From NCBI RefSeq assembly GCF_028471945.1, contig NZ_CP110128.1, positions 6,599,001 to 6,663,000 of the forward strand: a stretch of DNA of 64,000 nt, in the 5' to 3' direction. Position numbers and translations under genes: made by a program. Within the stretch, counting starts at the first letter, position 1. Each line of letters opens with the position of its first letter. Under the pieces are notes generated by a model. The model saw nothing but the letters and a program-made list of their open reading frames with translations, was not told the origin of the DNA and did no database searches. Below, piece by piece: positions 37,506-47,601 of the stretch. This stretch comes from Pseudomonas sp. WJP1. Lineage in GTDB: Bacteria > Pseudomonadota > Gammaproteobacteria > Pseudomonadales > Pseudomonadaceae.

Positions 37506-37942
37506 TGGCCCTGCGGTTGATTCTGGGATTCGACTACGGCACCAAACAGATCGGCGTTGCGGTTGGCCAGGTCATCACCGGCCAGGCCCGCGAGCTGTGC
37601 ACCTTGAAGGCACAAAACGGTATTCCCGACTGGGATCAGGTCGAAGCGCTGATCAAGGAGTGGAAACCCGACGCCGTGGTGGTCGGCCTGCCGCTGAACA
37701 TGGACGGCACGCCCAGCGACATGTGCGCCCGCGCGGAAAAATTCGCCCGGCGCCTGAACGGTCGCTTCAACCTGCCCTTCTACACCCACGATGAACGCCT
37801 GACCACCTTCGAGGCCAAGGGCGAACGCCTGGCCCGGGGCGGGCAGAAAGGCAGCTACCGCGACAACCCGGTGGATGCCATCGCCGCCGCCCTGCTGCTG
37901 CAAGGCTGGCTCGACGAGAACAGCGCGCTGTTCCAATCCTAA
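37505..37942 (+). CDS. ruvX: Holliday junction resolvase-like RuvX (YqgF)
   Basis: A 145-residue RNase H-fold protein of the YqgF family, thought to process 16S rRNA ends or branched DNA. It has [15 protein letters not shown] with an acidic metal ligand, [11 protein letters not shown], and the C-terminal [17 protein letters not shown]. It overlaps yqgE by one base. Confidence 0.95.
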   Translation: MALRLILGFDYGTKQIGVAVGQVITGQARELCTLKAQNGIPDWDQVEALIKEWKPDAVVVGLPLNMDGTPSDMCARAEKFARRLNGRFNLPFYTHDERLTTFEAKGERLARGGQKGSYRDNPVDAIAAALLLQGWLDENSALFQS

Positions 37943-38028
37943 TCCTGAAGAGCCGTCACCCGTCTCTTTTAGCTACAACCCGAGCCACCTGCGGCAACGA
38001 CCCGGCTCGGGCCCAAGAAGGAGCAACC

Positions 38029-38532
38029 ATGAGCCTGCCCAATCCCGCCGAACTGATCAGCCAGATGGCGATCCGTCTCAAGGCACACCTGGAACACCGT
38101 GGCATCAGCGAACCGCGCTACATCGGCATTCGTACCGGTGGCGTGTGGGTTGCCCAGGCCCTGCTCAAAGAGCTGGGCAGCGCTGAACCTCTTGGCACAC
38201 TCGACGTTTCCTTCTACCGCGACGACTTCAGCCAGAACGGCCTGCACCCGCAAGTGCGCCCGTCGGCCCTGCCGTTCGAGATTGAAGGCCAGCACCTGGT
38301 GCTGATCGACGACGTTCTGATGAGCGGGCGGACCATCCGCGCCGCCATGAACGAACTCTTCGACTATGGTCGCCCGGCCAGCGTGACGCTGGTATGCCTG
38401 CTGGACCTGGACGCCGGAGAACTGCCGATCCGCCCGAACGTACTGGGTGCGACCCTGTCCCTGGCAGCCCACGAGCGGGTGAAACTGTCGGGGCCGGAAC
38501 TCAAGCTCGAACTGCAAGACCTCGCCCTTTAA
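38029..38532 (+). CDS. pyrR: PyrR bifunctional regulator/uracil phosphoribosyltransferase
   Basis: A phosphoribosyltransferase-fold protein (167 residues) with the PRPP loop [20 protein letters not shown] near residues 90-110. It opens the pyrimidine cluster pyrR-pyrB-pyrC', starting 86 bases after ruvX, and pyrB starts 27 bases after its stop. In Pseudomonas it may act as a regulator of pyr genes. A good Shine-Dalgarno (AAGGAG) precedes it. Confidence 0.95.
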   Translation: MSLPNPAELISQMAIRLKAHLEHRGISEPRYIGIRTGGVWVAQALLKELGSAEPLGTLDVSFYRDDFSQNGLHPQVRPSALPFEIEGQHLVLIDDVLMSGRTIRAAMNELFDYGRPASVTLVCLLDLDAGELPIRPNVLGATLSLAAHERVKLSGPELKLELQDLAL

Positions 38533-38559
38533 TTCGCCCTATTGAGAGTCCCCCTCGCG

Positions 38560-39564
38560 ATGACGCCTCCAGATACCAAGCGCCCGCTGCAGCTCAATGA
38601 CCAGGGCCAGCTGCGCCACTTCCTCTCGCTCGACGGTTTGCGCCGTGAGCTGCTGACGGAAATCCTCGACACCGCCGACTCGTTCCTCGAAGTCGGCGCC
38701 CGGGCGGTGAAGAAAGTCCCGTTGCTGCGCGGCAAGACCGTGTGCAACGTATTCTTCGAAAACTCCACCCGCACCCGCACCACCTTCGAACTGGCGGCCC
38801 AGCGGCTGTCGGCGGACGTGATCACCCTGAACGTGTCGACATCGTCGGCGAGCAAGGGGGAAACCCTGCTCGACACCCTGCGCAACCTGGAAGCCATGGC
38901 CGCCGACATGTTCGTCGTACGCCATGGTGATTCCGGCGCCGCACACTTCATCGCCGAACATGTTTGCCCACAAGTGGCGATCATCAACGGCGGCGACGGC
39001 CGTCACGCCCACCCGACCCAGGGCATGCTCGACATGCTGACCATCCGCCGGCACAAGGGCGGCTTCGAAAACCTTTCGGTGGCCATCGTCGGCGACATCC
39101 TGCACTCGCGGGTAGCGCGCTCGAACATGCTGGCCCTGAAAACCCTGGGTTGCCCGGACATCCGCGTGATCGCGCCGAAGACCCTGCTGCCGATCGGCAT
39201 CGAGCAATACGGCGTGAAGGTCTACACCGACATGACCGAAGGCCTGAAAGACGTCGACGTGGTGATCATGCTGCGCCTGCAGCGTGAGCGCATGACCGGC
39301 GGCCTGCTGCCGAGCGAGGGCGAGTTCTACCGCCTGTTCGGCCTGACCACCGCGCGCCTGGCCGGCGCCAAGCCGGATGCCATCGTCATGCACCCGGGGC
39401 CGATCAACCGGGGTGTGGAAATCGAATCTGCAGTGGCTGACGGCCCGCACTCGGTGATCCTCAACCAGGTGACCTACGGCATCGCGATTCGCATGGCCGT
39501 CTTGTCCATGGCCATGAGCGGTCAGACAGCGCAACGCCAATTCGAGCAGGAGAACGTTCAGTGA
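38560..39564 (+). CDS. pyrB: Aspartate carbamoyltransferase catalytic subunit
   Basis: Forms N-carbamoyl-aspartate, the first committed step of pyrimidine synthesis. From the ATG at 38560 it is 334 residues, with the carbamoyl-phosphate motif [13 protein letters not shown], the [17 protein letters not shown] segment and the [14 protein letters not shown]-terminal motif. Pseudomonas ATCase is a hexamer of PyrB and PyrC', encoded next. A TTG at 38542 is an unlikely alternative start. Confidence 0.97.
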   Translation: MTPPDTKRPLQLNDQGQLRHFLSLDGLRRELLTEILDTADSFLEVGARAVKKVPLLRGKTVCNVFFENSTRTRTTFELAAQRLSADVITLNVSTSSASKGETLLDTLRNLEAMAADMFVVRHGDSGAAHFIAEHVCPQVAIINGGDGRHAHPTQGMLDMLTIRRHKGGFENLSVAIVGDILHSRVARSNMLALKTLGCPDIRVIAPKTLLPIGIEQYGVKVYTDMTEGLKDVDVVIMLRLQRERMTGGLLPSEGEFYRLFGLTTARLAGAKPDAIVMHPGPINRGVEIESAVADGPHSVILNQVTYGIAIRMAVLSMAMSGQTAQRQFEQENVQ

Positions 39565-40832
39565 AGCTCAGCATTCTTGGCGCCCGCGTCATCGATCCGG
39601 CCAGCGGCCTGGATCAAGTCACCGATATCCACATTGAAGCCTGCAAGATCGTCGCCCTTGGCGCTGCGCCAGCCGGTTTTGTCGCCGTCGACACCATCGA
39701 TGCCGCAGGCCTGGTGGCCGCCCCTGGCCTGGTCGACCTTAACGTCGCCCTGCGCGAACCGGGCTACAGCCGTAAAGGTTCGATTGTCAGCGAAACCCGC
39801 GCCGCTGCTGCCGGTGGCGTGACCAGCCTGTGCTGCCCACCAAAAACCAAACCGGTACTGGACACCTCGGCAGTGGCCGAGCTGATCCTCGACCGCGCCC
39901 GCGAAGCCGGTAACGCCAAAGTGTTCCCGATCGGCGCACTGAGCAAAGGCCTGGACGGCGAGCAGCTTGCAGAGCTGGTTGCCTTGCGCGATGCCGGTTG
40001 CGTGGCCTTCGGCAACGGCCTGGAGAGTTTCCGCAACACCCGCACCCTGTGCCGGGCGCTGGATTACGCGGCCACCTTCGACCTCACGGTGATCTTCAAC
40101 TCCCAGGACCACGACCTGGCGGAAGGCGGCTTGGCCCACGAAGGACCGACCGCGAGCTTCCTCGGCTTGCCGGGCATTCCGGAAACCGCCGAAACCGTGG
40201 CCCTGGCCCGGGATCTGCTGCTGGTTGAACAAACCGGCGTGCGCGCGCACTTCAGCCAGCTCACCAGCGCGCGGGGTGTAGCCCTGATCGCCCAGGCCCA
40301 GCAGCGTGGCCTGAAGGTCACGGCGGATGTCGCCCTGTACCAGTTGATTCTGACCGACGAAGCGCTGATCGATTTCAGCAGCCTCTATCACGTGCAGCCA
40401 CCGCTGCGCACCCGCGCCGACCGTGAGGGTTTGCGTGCCGCCGTTAAGTCTGGTGTGGTTTCAGCCATTTCCAGCCATCACCAACCCCACGAGCGGGACG
40501 CCAAACTGGCGCCGTTCGGGGCTACCGAGCCTGGCATCAGCAGTGTTGAACTGCTGCTGCCGCTGGCGATGACCTTGGTTGAAGACGGCTTGCTCGACCT
40601 GCCAACACTGCTAGCGAGACTCAGCGCCGGCCCTGCCGAGGCCTTGCGCCTGCCGGCGGGCAAGCTGGCGGTGGGTGGCGCGGCGGATATCGTGCTGTTC
40701 GACCCGGCGGCCTCGACCGTGGCCGGTGAGACCTGGCTGTCCAAAGGCGAGAACTGCCCGTTCCTGGGTCACAGCTTGCCGGGCGTGGTGCGCTATACAC
40801 TGGTAGACGGCCGGATCAGCCACCAGGCATAA
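39561..40832 (+). CDS. pyrC': Non-catalytic dihydroorotase-like subunit of ATCase
   Basis: A 423-residue dihydroorotase homologue that holds the PyrB trimers together. The metal-binding HxH at the start of the barrel is replaced: where active enzymes read DxHxHLREPG, this protein reads [10 protein letters not shown] (about residue 60), so it should be inactive. The GTG start at 39561 overlaps the pyrB stop by 4 bases (GTGA), showing tight coupling. Another active dihydroorotase gene must exist elsewhere. Confidence 0.93.
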   Translation: MKLSILGARVIDPASGLDQVTDIHIEACKIVALGAAPAGFVAVDTIDAAGLVAAPGLVDLNVALREPGYSRKGSIVSETRAAAAGGVTSLCCPPKTKPVLDTSAVAELILDRAREAGNAKVFPIGALSKGLDGEQLAELVALRDAGCVAFGNGLESFRNTRTLCRALDYAATFDLTVIFNSQDHDLAEGGLAHEGPTASFLGLPGIPETAETVALARDLLLVEQTGVRAHFSQLTSARGVALIAQAQQRGLKVTADVALYQLILTDEALIDFSSLYHVQPPLRTRADREGLRAAVKSGVVSAISSHHQPHERDAKLAPFGATEPGISSVELLLPLAMTLVEDGLLDLPTLLARLSAGPAEALRLPAGKLAVGGAADIVLFDPAASTVAGETWLSKGENCPFLGHSLPGVVRYTLVDGRISHQA

Positions 40833-40847
40833 AACCGCGTCGTCCCA

Positions 40848-40911
40848 ATCGCTGGCAAGCCAGCTCCCACAGGGATCACCTAAATCCTGTGGGAGCTGGC
40901 TTGCCAGCGAT
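40848..40911. repeat. REP-type palindrome between pyrC' and the TM2 gene
   Basis: ATCGCTGGCAAGCCAGCTCC and its perfect complement around a short spacer. It lies between two convergent genes. Confidence 0.9.
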
Positions 40912-40917
40912 GACGTC

Positions 40918-41346
40918 CTAGAAGGCGCTTCTATTCTGAGCGTTGCGAACCGATACCTGATCGTTCAACGTCCAGAAGTCATACAACACCCCCAGAAAGA
41001 ACAACCCACCCGTCACCAAGTATAGCAACCCGCTGATCCACTTCCCCTGATACATCCGGTGCACACCGAACACCCCGAGAAACGTCAGCAGGATCCACGC
41101 CACGTTGTATTCGATGGGGCCAGCGGTAAATCGCAGGTCCGCTTCACGGTCCATGGCCGGGATCAGGAACAGGTCGATCAACCAGCCGATCCCCAGCAAA
41201 CCGAAGGTGAAAAACCAGATCGTCCCGGTCACCGGCTTGCCGTAATAAAAGCGGTGAGCACCGGTAAATCCGAAAATCCACAGCAGGTAACCGATCACTT
41301 TGCTGTGGGTGTCTTGATGCGGGATGGGCGGTTGATAGGTGTTCAT
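40918..41346 (-). CDS. TM2-domain membrane protein
   Basis: A 142-residue protein with four hydrophobic segments. The TM2 motif is present twice: GFTGAHRFYYGKPVTGTIWFFTFGLLGIGWLIDLF (about residues 26-60) and GVFGVHRMYQGKWISGLLYLVTGGLFFLGVLYDFW (about 91-125). Function unknown. It is monocistronic, and the convergent REP marks its 3' side. Confidence 0.88.
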   Translation of the reverse strand: MNTYQPPIPHQDTHSKVIGYLLWIFGFTGAHRFYYGKPVTGTIWFFTFGLLGIGWLIDLFLIPAMDREADLRFTAGPIEYNVAWILLTFLGVFGVHRMYQGKWISGLLYLVTGGLFFLGVLYDFWTLNDQVSVRNAQNRSAF

Positions 41347-41595
41347 GGAGGACCTCGATTCACACGATAGATAAATATTCTTTAAATCTTTGTGACTTTT
41401 TTACGAGCAGCCGACGTATGGCAACTGATACTGTCCCTTCCGCCAAACCCTTATGGCACCTGACTTCTGTCAGACAATTGCGTCAATTTACCGCTCATTT
41501 GGTTCCGTTAGACCCAGATGGAATCGACCAACGGCCTCGGAATGCCAAAAAAAGCTGTTATAAAGTTTCGCGCTAACTTATACGAGCCCTGCCTA

Positions 41596-42213
41596 ATGCG
41601 TCCATTTTTCAAGACATGGCTAACCATTTGCCTATTATTGCCACTGGCCGCCCACGCCACCAATCGTGAGCAACGTCTTCCGAACGTTAATGGTTACACC
41701 CAGAAATCCCATGCTGCTGCTCCTTCGAGCAAAAGCAAGAAATCGCTCAAACTGGCTCCAGAGCTGGTCAGCAAAAGCAGCCTGGTGCCGCCGATGGCGA
41801 CCCGGGAAAGCAGCAACGTGCTGAGCCGCGCCGTCAACGTCCTCGGTACGCCGTACCGCTGGGGCGGCAGCAGCCCGAGCAAAGGCTTCGACTGCAGCGG
41901 CCTGGTGAAATACGCGTTCAACGACGCCACGTTTGACCTGCCACGTACCTCCAATGCCATGGCCAGCGGTCATGGCGAGAAAGTCGATCGCAACGATTTG
42001 AAACCGGGCGACCTGATTTTCTTCAACATCAAGAGCCGTCGAGTCAATCACGTTGCCATCTACCTGGGCAACGACCGCTTCATCCACGCACCACGCCGTG
42101 GCAAGTCGGTGAGCATCGACACCTTGAAGAAACCGTACTGGGAAAAGCACTACGTAGTGGCCAAGCGGGTTCTGCCGAAAGATCAGAAAGCGATGCAGGT
42201 TGTTCAGCGCTGA
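41596..42213 (+). CDS. NlpC/P60 (C40) cell-wall peptidase
   Basis: A peptidoglycan endopeptidase of 205 residues, exported by a signal peptide (residues 1-17, LTICLLLPLAAHA). The catalytic Cys is in SKGFDCSGLVKYAF, and the His in VNHVAIYLGNDRFIHAPRRG. A basic, Ser/Lys-rich linker lies between the signal and the domain. I chose the ATG at 41596, where the hydrophobic leader begins. The 249-base gap before it holds a TTATAAAG box near 41558-41565 that could be its -10. Confidence 0.92.
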   Translation: MRPFFKTWLTICLLLPLAAHATNREQRLPNVNGYTQKSHAAAPSSKSKKSLKLAPELVSKSSLVPPMATRESSNVLSRAVNVLGTPYRWGGSSPSKGFDCSGLVKYAFNDATFDLPRTSNAMASGHGEKVDRNDLKPGDLIFFNIKSRRVNHVAIYLGNDRFIHAPRRGKSVSIDTLKKPYWEKHYVVAKRVLPKDQKAMQVVQR

Positions 42214-42261
42214 CCTGAGTTTCCGGGCCTGACCTGGAATTTTCATTGCTTGTGGTGGCCT

Positions 42262-42327
42262 CATCGCGGGCAAGCCCGCTCCCACAAGGATCGCTTATAT
42301 CCTGTGGGAGCGGGCTTGCCCGCGATG
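42262..42327. repeat. REP-type palindrome between the NlpC/P60 gene and pilT
   Basis: CATCGCGGGCAAGCCCGCTC and its perfect complement around a short spacer, between two convergent genes. Confidence 0.9.
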
Positions 42328-42343
42328 GCGTTTCTAAATCCCT

Positions 42344-43378
42344 TCAGAAGTTATCCGGCGACCGCGCCTTCTCCCGCGCCTGCTCGCGACTGATCAGGCC
42401 CTTGGTCACCAACTCCTTCAAGCCCATATCCAGCGTCTGCATTCCCAGCGACCCGCCCGCCTGAATCGACGAGTACATTTGTGCCACCTTGTCTTCCCGG
42501 ATCAGGTTACGGATCGCCGACGTTCCGAGCATGATCTCGTGGGCCGCGACCCGACCTCCCCCAATCTTCTTCACCAGGGTCTGGGACACCACCGCCAGCA
42601 ACGACTCGGACAACATCGAACGCACCATCGACTTCTCGTCCCCCGGAAACACGTCGATGATCCGGTCGATGGTTTTTGCCGCCGAGGTGGTGTGCAGCGT
42701 GCCGAACACCAGGTGGCCGGTCTCGGCAGCGGTCAAGGCCAGGCGGATGGTTTCCAGGTCACGCATCTCCCCCACCAGGATCACGTCCGGGTCTTCGCGC
42801 AGGGCCGAACGCAGGGCTGTGGCGAAACTGCGGGTATCGCGGTGGACTTCACGCTGATTGATCAGGCATTTGCGCGATTCGTGGACAAATTCGATAGGGT
42901 CTTCGATTGTGAGGATGTGGTGATGGCGATGGCTGTTCAGGTAATCGATCATCGCCGCCAGGGTGGTGGACTTGCCGGACCCCGTCGGCCCTGTCACCAG
43001 GACCAGGCCGCGTGGCGCGTCGGTCATCTTGCGAAACACTTCGCCCATGCCCAACTCTTCCATGCTCTGGACCCTGGACGGGATCGTGCGAAAGACCGCT
43101 CCGGCACCTCGGCTCTGATTGAAGGCATTGACCCGAAATCGCGCGACACCCGGCACATCAAAGGAAAAGTCGGTTTCCAGGTGCCTTTCGAACGCGACCC
43201 GCTGGGCGTCGTTCATGATGTCGTAGATCAGCGCCTGCACTTCCTTGTGGTCCAGGGCCGGCAAGTTGATGCGCCGCACATCGCCATCGACGCGAATCAT
43301 CGGCGGCAGGCCTGCCGACAAATGCAGGTCGGATGCGCCTTGTTTGGCGCTGAATGCCAGCAACTCAGTGATATCCAT
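42344..43378 (-). CDS. pilT: Type IV pilus retraction ATPase PilT
   Basis: Hexameric motor that depolymerises pili for twitching. From the ATG at 43378 (MDITELLAFSAKQGASDLHLSAG) it is 344 residues. It has Walker A GPTGSGKSTT near 130, the Asp and His boxes (ILVGEMRDLETIRLALTAAETGHLVFGTLHT) and the PilT-specific AIRNLIRE near 290. It completes the pilus theme of the upstream Pil-Chp operon. It is divergent from yggS. Confidence 0.97.
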   Translation of the reverse strand: MDITELLAFSAKQGASDLHLSAGLPPMIRVDGDVRRINLPALDHKEVQALIYDIMNDAQRVAFERHLETDFSFDVPGVARFRVNAFNQSRGAGAVFRTIPSRVQSMEELGMGEVFRKMTDAPRGLVLVTGPTGSGKSTTLAAMIDYLNSHRHHHILTIEDPIEFVHESRKCLINQREVHRDTRSFATALRSALREDPDVILVGEMRDLETIRLALTAAETGHLVFGTLHTTSAAKTIDRIIDVFPGDEKSMVRSMLSESLLAVVSQTLVKKIGGGRVAAHEIMLGTSAIRNLIREDKVAQMYSSIQAGGSLGMQTLDMGLKELVTKGLISREQAREKARSPDNF

Positions 43379-43434
43379 AGCACCCCTCAATTCCAGTAGA
43401 ATGCCGCCAACCTCAGACCGCTGGCGCCTCTTGA

Positions 43435-44121
43435 ATGTCCACGATAGCAGACAACATTGAACAGGTTGGTTCACGCATCCGTGCCGCCGCCCTCGCCGCC
43501 CACCGCGATGAAAACAGCGTCCAATTGCTGGCCGTGAGCAAGACCAAACCCGCACAGGCGCTGCGTGAAGCCTATGCCGCGGGCCTGCGCGACTTTGGCG
43601 AAAACTACCTGCAGGAAGCACTGGGCAAGCAGCTTGAACTGAGCGACCTGCCCTTGATCTGGCACTTCATCGGCCCCATTCAATCGAACAAGACTCGCGC
43701 AATCGCCGAGCACTTCGCCTGGGTGCATTCCGTGGACCGCCTGAAAATCGCGCAACGCTTGTCCGAACAACGCCCTGCCGATCTGCCGCCCTTGAACATC
43801 TGCATCCAGGTCAACGTCAGCGGTGAAGCCAGCAAGTCCGGCTGCACCCCGGCGGACCTGCCGGCCCTGGCCAACGCCATCAGCGCCTTGCCGCGCCTGA
43901 AATTGCGCGGGCTGATGGCCATTCCCGAGCCGACCGAAGATCGTGCCGCCCAGGATGCCGCTTTCGCTGCCGTGCAAAGCCTGCAGGCCAGCCTGAATCT
44001 GCCGCTCGACACACTTTCCATGGGGATGAGCCACGATCTCGAATCGGCCATCGCCCAGGGCGCCACCTGGGTGCGGATCGGTACCGCACTGTTTGGCGCC
44101 CGCGACTACAGCCAGTCGTAA
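43435..44121 (+). CDS. YggS family PLP-binding homeostasis protein
   Basis: A PLP-binding barrel protein (228 residues) with LAVSKTKPAQALREAYAAGLRDFGENYLQEA carrying the PLP Lys near residue 36, and SMGMSHDLESAIAQGATWVRIGTALFG near the C-terminus. It regulates PLP levels and amino-acid metabolism. It lies immediately upstream of proC, the common arrangement. Confidence 0.94.
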   Translation: MSTIADNIEQVGSRIRAAALAAHRDENSVQLLAVSKTKPAQALREAYAAGLRDFGENYLQEALGKQLELSDLPLIWHFIGPIQSNKTRAIAEHFAWVHSVDRLKIAQRLSEQRPADLPPLNICIQVNVSGEASKSGCTPADLPALANAISALPRLKLRGLMAIPEPTEDRAAQDAAFAAVQSLQASLNLPLDTLSMGMSHDLESAIAQGATWVRIGTALFGARDYSQS

Positions 44122-44155
44122 ATATGGCCATCCCACTTATTGATAAGGACCTGAC

Positions 44156-44974
44156 ATGAGCAAGACGCGTATTGCCTTTATCGGTGCCGGCAACATGGCC
44201 GCCAGCTTGATCGGCGGCCTGCGGGCCAAAGGTCTGGAAGCCGCGCAGATCCGCGCCAGCGATCCGGGCGAAGAAACCCGCGCCCGTGTGAGCGCCGAAC
44301 ATGGCATCGAAGTATTCGCCGACAATGCCCAGGCCATTGAAGGCGCCGATGTGGTCGTGCTGGCGGTCAAGCCCCAGGCGATGAAGACTGTTTGCGAAGC
44401 CATTCGCCCAAGCCTGAAGCCCTCGCAACTGGTGGTGTCGATCGCCGCTGGCATCACCTGCGCCAGCATGAACAACTGGCTCGGCACCCAGCCGATCGTG
44501 CGCTGCATGCCCAACACGCCGGCGCTGTTGCGTCAGGGCGTGAGCGGCCTGTTCGCGACCGCCCAGGTGACAGCTGAACAACGCCAGCAAGCTCAAGAGC
44601 TGCTATCGGCGGTTGGCATTGCCCTGTGGCTGGACGAGGAACAGCAACTGGATGCGGTCACCGCCGTTTCAGGTTCCGGCCCTGCGTACTTTTTCCTGCT
44701 GATCGAAGCCATGACCGCCGCCGGCGTCAAACTCGGCCTGCCGGCAGACATCGCCGCCCAACTGACCTTGCAAACCGCCTTGGGCGCCGCCCACATGGCG
44801 GTGTCCAGCGACGTCGACGCCGCCGAACTGCGCCGCCGCGTCACTTCGCCCGCCGGCACCACCGAAGCCGCGATCAAATCGTTCCAGGCCAATGGCTTCG
44901 AAGCACTGGTCGAAAAAGCCCTGGGCGCCGCCGCGCACCGCTCGGCCGAGATGGCTGAGCAACTCGGTCGCTAA
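44156..44974 (+). CDS. proC: Pyrroline-5-carboxylate reductase
   Basis: Last step of proline synthesis, reducing P5C with NAD(P)H. The 272 residues show the Rossmann FIGAGNMAASLIGGL, VVLAVKPQ, and the C-terminal SGSGPAYFFLLIEAM and RVTSPAGTTEAAI. It begins 34 bases after yggS, with a good Shine-Dalgarno (AAGGA), and yggT follows 24 bases later. Confidence 0.96.
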   Translation: MSKTRIAFIGAGNMAASLIGGLRAKGLEAAQIRASDPGEETRARVSAEHGIEVFADNAQAIEGADVVVLAVKPQAMKTVCEAIRPSLKPSQLVVSIAAGITCASMNNWLGTQPIVRCMPNTPALLRQGVSGLFATAQVTAEQRQQAQELLSAVGIALWLDEEQQLDAVTAVSGSGPAYFFLLIEAMTAAGVKLGLPADIAAQLTLQTALGAAHMAVSSDVDAAELRRRVTSPAGTTEAAIKSFQANGFEALVEKALGAAAHRSAEMAEQLGR

Positions 44975-44998
44975 TCAGCACTTAATAAGGAATCGACA

Positions 44999-45586
44999 AT
45001 GCTCGGACTCAATGACGCTGCCATTTTTGTGATCCAGACCTTGGGCAGCCTGTATCTTTTGATCGTGTTGCTGCGTTTCATCCTGCAATTGGTGCGGGCG
45101 AACTTCTACAACCCGCTCTGCCAATTCGCCGTCAAGGCCACGCAACCGCTGCTCAAGCCACTGCGCCGGGTGATCCCGAGCATGTTCGGGCTGGACATGT
45201 CCTCGCTGGTGCTGGCCCTGGTCGTGCAAATGGCGCTGTTCGCGGTCATCCTGCTGCTCAGTGGCTACTCGGTCGATGTGCTGTTCCTGGCCCCTTGGGC
45301 GCTGATCGGCATCTTCGCGCTGTTCCTGAAGATCCTGTTCTGGGCGATGATCATCAGTGTGATCCTGTCCTGGGTCGCTCCGGGAAGCCACAACCCGGGC
45401 GCCGAGCTGGTGCAGCAGATCACTGAACCGGTACTGGCGCCGTTCCGCCGGATCATTCCGAACCTGGGCGGCCTCGACATCTCGCCGATCTTTGCCTTCA
45501 TCGCGCTGCAATTGCTGCAGAGCTGGCTGATTCCGCGCCTGGCTTACTACGCGTTGATGCCGAAACAACTGTTCGGCCTGATCTAG
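44999..45586 (+). CDS. YggT family membrane protein
   Basis: A 195-residue protein with two YggT repeats, each with membrane helices and a PLRRVIPS- or PFRRIIPNLGGLDISP-type motif. Function uncertain; linked to cell shape or osmotic stress. It is probably cotranscribed with yggS and proC. Confidence 0.93.
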   Translation: MLGLNDAAIFVIQTLGSLYLLIVLLRFILQLVRANFYNPLCQFAVKATQPLLKPLRRVIPSMFGLDMSSLVLALVVQMALFAVILLLSGYSVDVLFLAPWALIGIFALFLKILFWAMIISVILSWVAPGSHNPGAELVQQITEPVLAPFRRIIPNLGGLDISPIFAFIALQLLQSWLIPRLAYYALMPKQLFGLI

Positions 45587-45600
45587 ACCGCGTCATCGTT

Positions 45601-45706
45601 CTTCGCGGGCAAGTCGGATCGCCGCCCGCTCGCTCCTACAGAGTTTGTGATGGTCCCGGATTTGCGAACGACTCTGGACCTGTAGGAGCGAGGCTTGCCC
45701 GCGAAG
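45601..45706. repeat. Variant REP-type palindrome between yggT and metX
   Basis: The outer arms are CTTCGCGGGC and its complement at 45697-45706, but the left arm is enlarged by AAGTCGGATCGCCGCCCG. That string also occurs at 22814. A 40-base spacer separates it from a normal right arm. Confidence 0.8.
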
Positions 45707-45808
45707 GCCACGCCTCGGTCTGACTGAATGAAATGAGGCCCGGCCTTTGCTTGCCGCTAACCCCACCGGTCTTTAGACTTACGCCTCATTTCAACGAGAG
45801 CAGGGTCG

Positions 45809-46948
45809 ATGCCAGCTGCCTTTCCCCCCGATTCTGTTGGTCTGGTGACGCCACAAGTGGCGCACTTCAGCGAACCCCTGGCGTTGGCCTGCGGCCGTTC
45901 GCTCCCGGCCTATGACCTGATCTACGAGACCTACGGCACCCTGAACGCCACGGCGAGCAACGCCGTGCTGATCTGCCACGCCTTGTCCGGCCACCACCAT
46001 GCCGCCGGTTATCACAGCCCCGACGACCGCAAACCCGGTTGGTGGGACAGCTGCATCGGGCCCGGCAAGCCCATCGACACCAGCAAGTTCTTCGTGGTCA
46101 GCCTGAACAATCTCGGTGGCTGCAACGGCTCTACCGGCCCGAGCAGTATCAACCCGGAAACCGGCAAGCCATTCGGTGCCGATTTCCCGGTATTGACCGT
46201 GGAAGACTGGGTGCACAGCCAGGCGCGCCTGGCCGATCGCCTCGGCATCGCCCAGTTTGCCGCGGTGATCGGCGGCAGCCTGGGTGGCATGCAGGCGATG
46301 CAATGGAGCATCACTTACCCAGACCGCATCCGCCATTGCCTGGCCATCGCCTCGGCCCCCAAGCTGTCGGCGCAGAACATCGCCTTCAACGAAGTGGCGC
46401 GCCAGGCGATCCTCACCGACCCCGAATTCCACGGCGGCTCGTTCCAGGAACACAGCGTGATCCCCAAGCGCGGGCTGATGCTGGCGCGGATGGTCGGGCA
46501 CATCACCTACCTGTCCGACGACTCCATGGGTGAGAAATTCGGTCGCGGCCTGAAAAGCGAGAAGCTCAACTACGACTTCCACAGCGTCGAGTTCCAGGTC
46601 GAAAGCTACCTGCGCTATCAGGGTGAAGAGTTCTCCGGGCGTTTCGACGCCAACACTTACCTGCTGATGACCAAGGCCCTGGACTACTTCGACCCGGCGG
46701 CCAACTTCGACGATGACCTGGCGAAAACCTTCGCCAACGCCACCGCCAAGTTCTGCGTGATGTCGTTCACCACCGACTGGCGCTTCTCCCCTGCCCGCTC
46801 GCGGGAACTTGTGGACGCGCTGATGGCCGCGCGCAAGGACGTCTGCTACCTGGAAATCGACGCGCCGCAAGGCCACGACGCCTTCCTGATTCCGATCCCG
46901 CGCTACTTGCAGGCGTTCGGCAATTACATGAACCGCATTACGTTGTGA
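45809..46948 (+). CDS. metX: Homoserine O-acyltransferase (succinyl type in Pseudomonas)
   Basis: First step of methionine synthesis from homoserine. The 379-residue alpha/beta hydrolase has the nucleophile Ser in [10 protein letters not shown], the Asp in FTTDWRFSP, and the His in [10 protein letters not shown]. Pseudomonas MetX is known to use succinyl-CoA despite the acetyltransferase-like fold. metW starts 8 bases after its stop, so it is metXW. Confidence 0.95.
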   Translation: MPAAFPPDSVGLVTPQVAHFSEPLALACGRSLPAYDLIYETYGTLNATASNAVLICHALSGHHHAAGYHSPDDRKPGWWDSCIGPGKPIDTSKFFVVSLNNLGGCNGSTGPSSINPETGKPFGADFPVLTVEDWVHSQARLADRLGIAQFAAVIGGSLGGMQAMQWSITYPDRIRHCLAIASAPKLSAQNIAFNEVARQAILTDPEFHGGSFQEHSVIPKRGLMLARMVGHITYLSDDSMGEKFGRGLKSEKLNYDFHSVEFQVESYLRYQGEEFSGRFDANTYLLMTKALDYFDPAANFDDDLAKTFANATAKFCVMSFTTDWRFSPARSRELVDALMAARKDVCYLEIDAPQGHDAFLIPIPRYLQAFGNYMNRITL

Positions 46949-46955
46949 GATAGCC

Positions 46956-47576
46956 ATGAGAGCTGATCTGGAAATCATCCAGGAATGGATACCCGCCGGC
47001 AGCCGCGTGCTCGACCTCGGTTGCGGCAACGGCGAACTGCTGACCTGGCTGCGCGACAACAAGCAGGTCACCGGCTACGGCCTGGAAAACGACGCCGATA
47101 ACATCGCCGAATGCGTGGCCAAGGGCATCAACGTCATCGAGCAGGACCTGGACAAGGGCCTGGGCAACTTTGCCAGCAACAGTTTCGACATCGTGGTCAT
47201 GACCCAGGCGCTGCAAGCGGTGCACTACCCGGACAAGATCCTCGACGAAATGCTGCGGGTCGGCCGCCAGTGCATCATCACCTTCCCGAATTTCGGTCAC
47301 TGGCGCTGCCGCTGGTACCTGGCGAGCAAGGGCCGGATGCCGGTTTCCGAGTTCCTGCCGTATACCTGGTACAACACGCCGAACATCCACTTCTGCACCT
47401 TCGCCGACTTTGAAGCCTTGTGTCTCGAACGTGAAGCCAAGGTCATTGATCGGCTGGCCGTGGATCAACAGCATCGACACGGGTGGGCCAGCAAGCTATG
47501 GCCTAATCTGTTAGGTGAGATCGGCATTTACCGCGTCAGCAGCCCGGGGCTTGCAGACCACAAGGTCGCGGTCTGA
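46956..47576 (+). CDS. metW: Methionine biosynthesis protein MetW
   Basis: A methyltransferase-like protein (206 residues) that stabilises or activates MetX. The SAM motif VLDLGCGNGELLTWL lies near residues 17-31, and the typical FPNFGHWRCRWYL and TPNIHFCTFADFEALC follow. It is translated directly after metX. Confidence 0.95.
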   Translation: MRADLEIIQEWIPAGSRVLDLGCGNGELLTWLRDNKQVTGYGLENDADNIAECVAKGINVIEQDLDKGLGNFASNSFDIVVMTQALQAVHYPDKILDEMLRVGRQCIITFPNFGHWRCRWYLASKGRMPVSEFLPYTWYNTPNIHFCTFADFEALCLEREAKVIDRLAVDQQHRHGWASKLWPNLLGEIGIYRVSSPGLADHKVAV

Positions 47577-47601
47577 ACACCTTATTTCGAGGAGAACGAT
47601 C

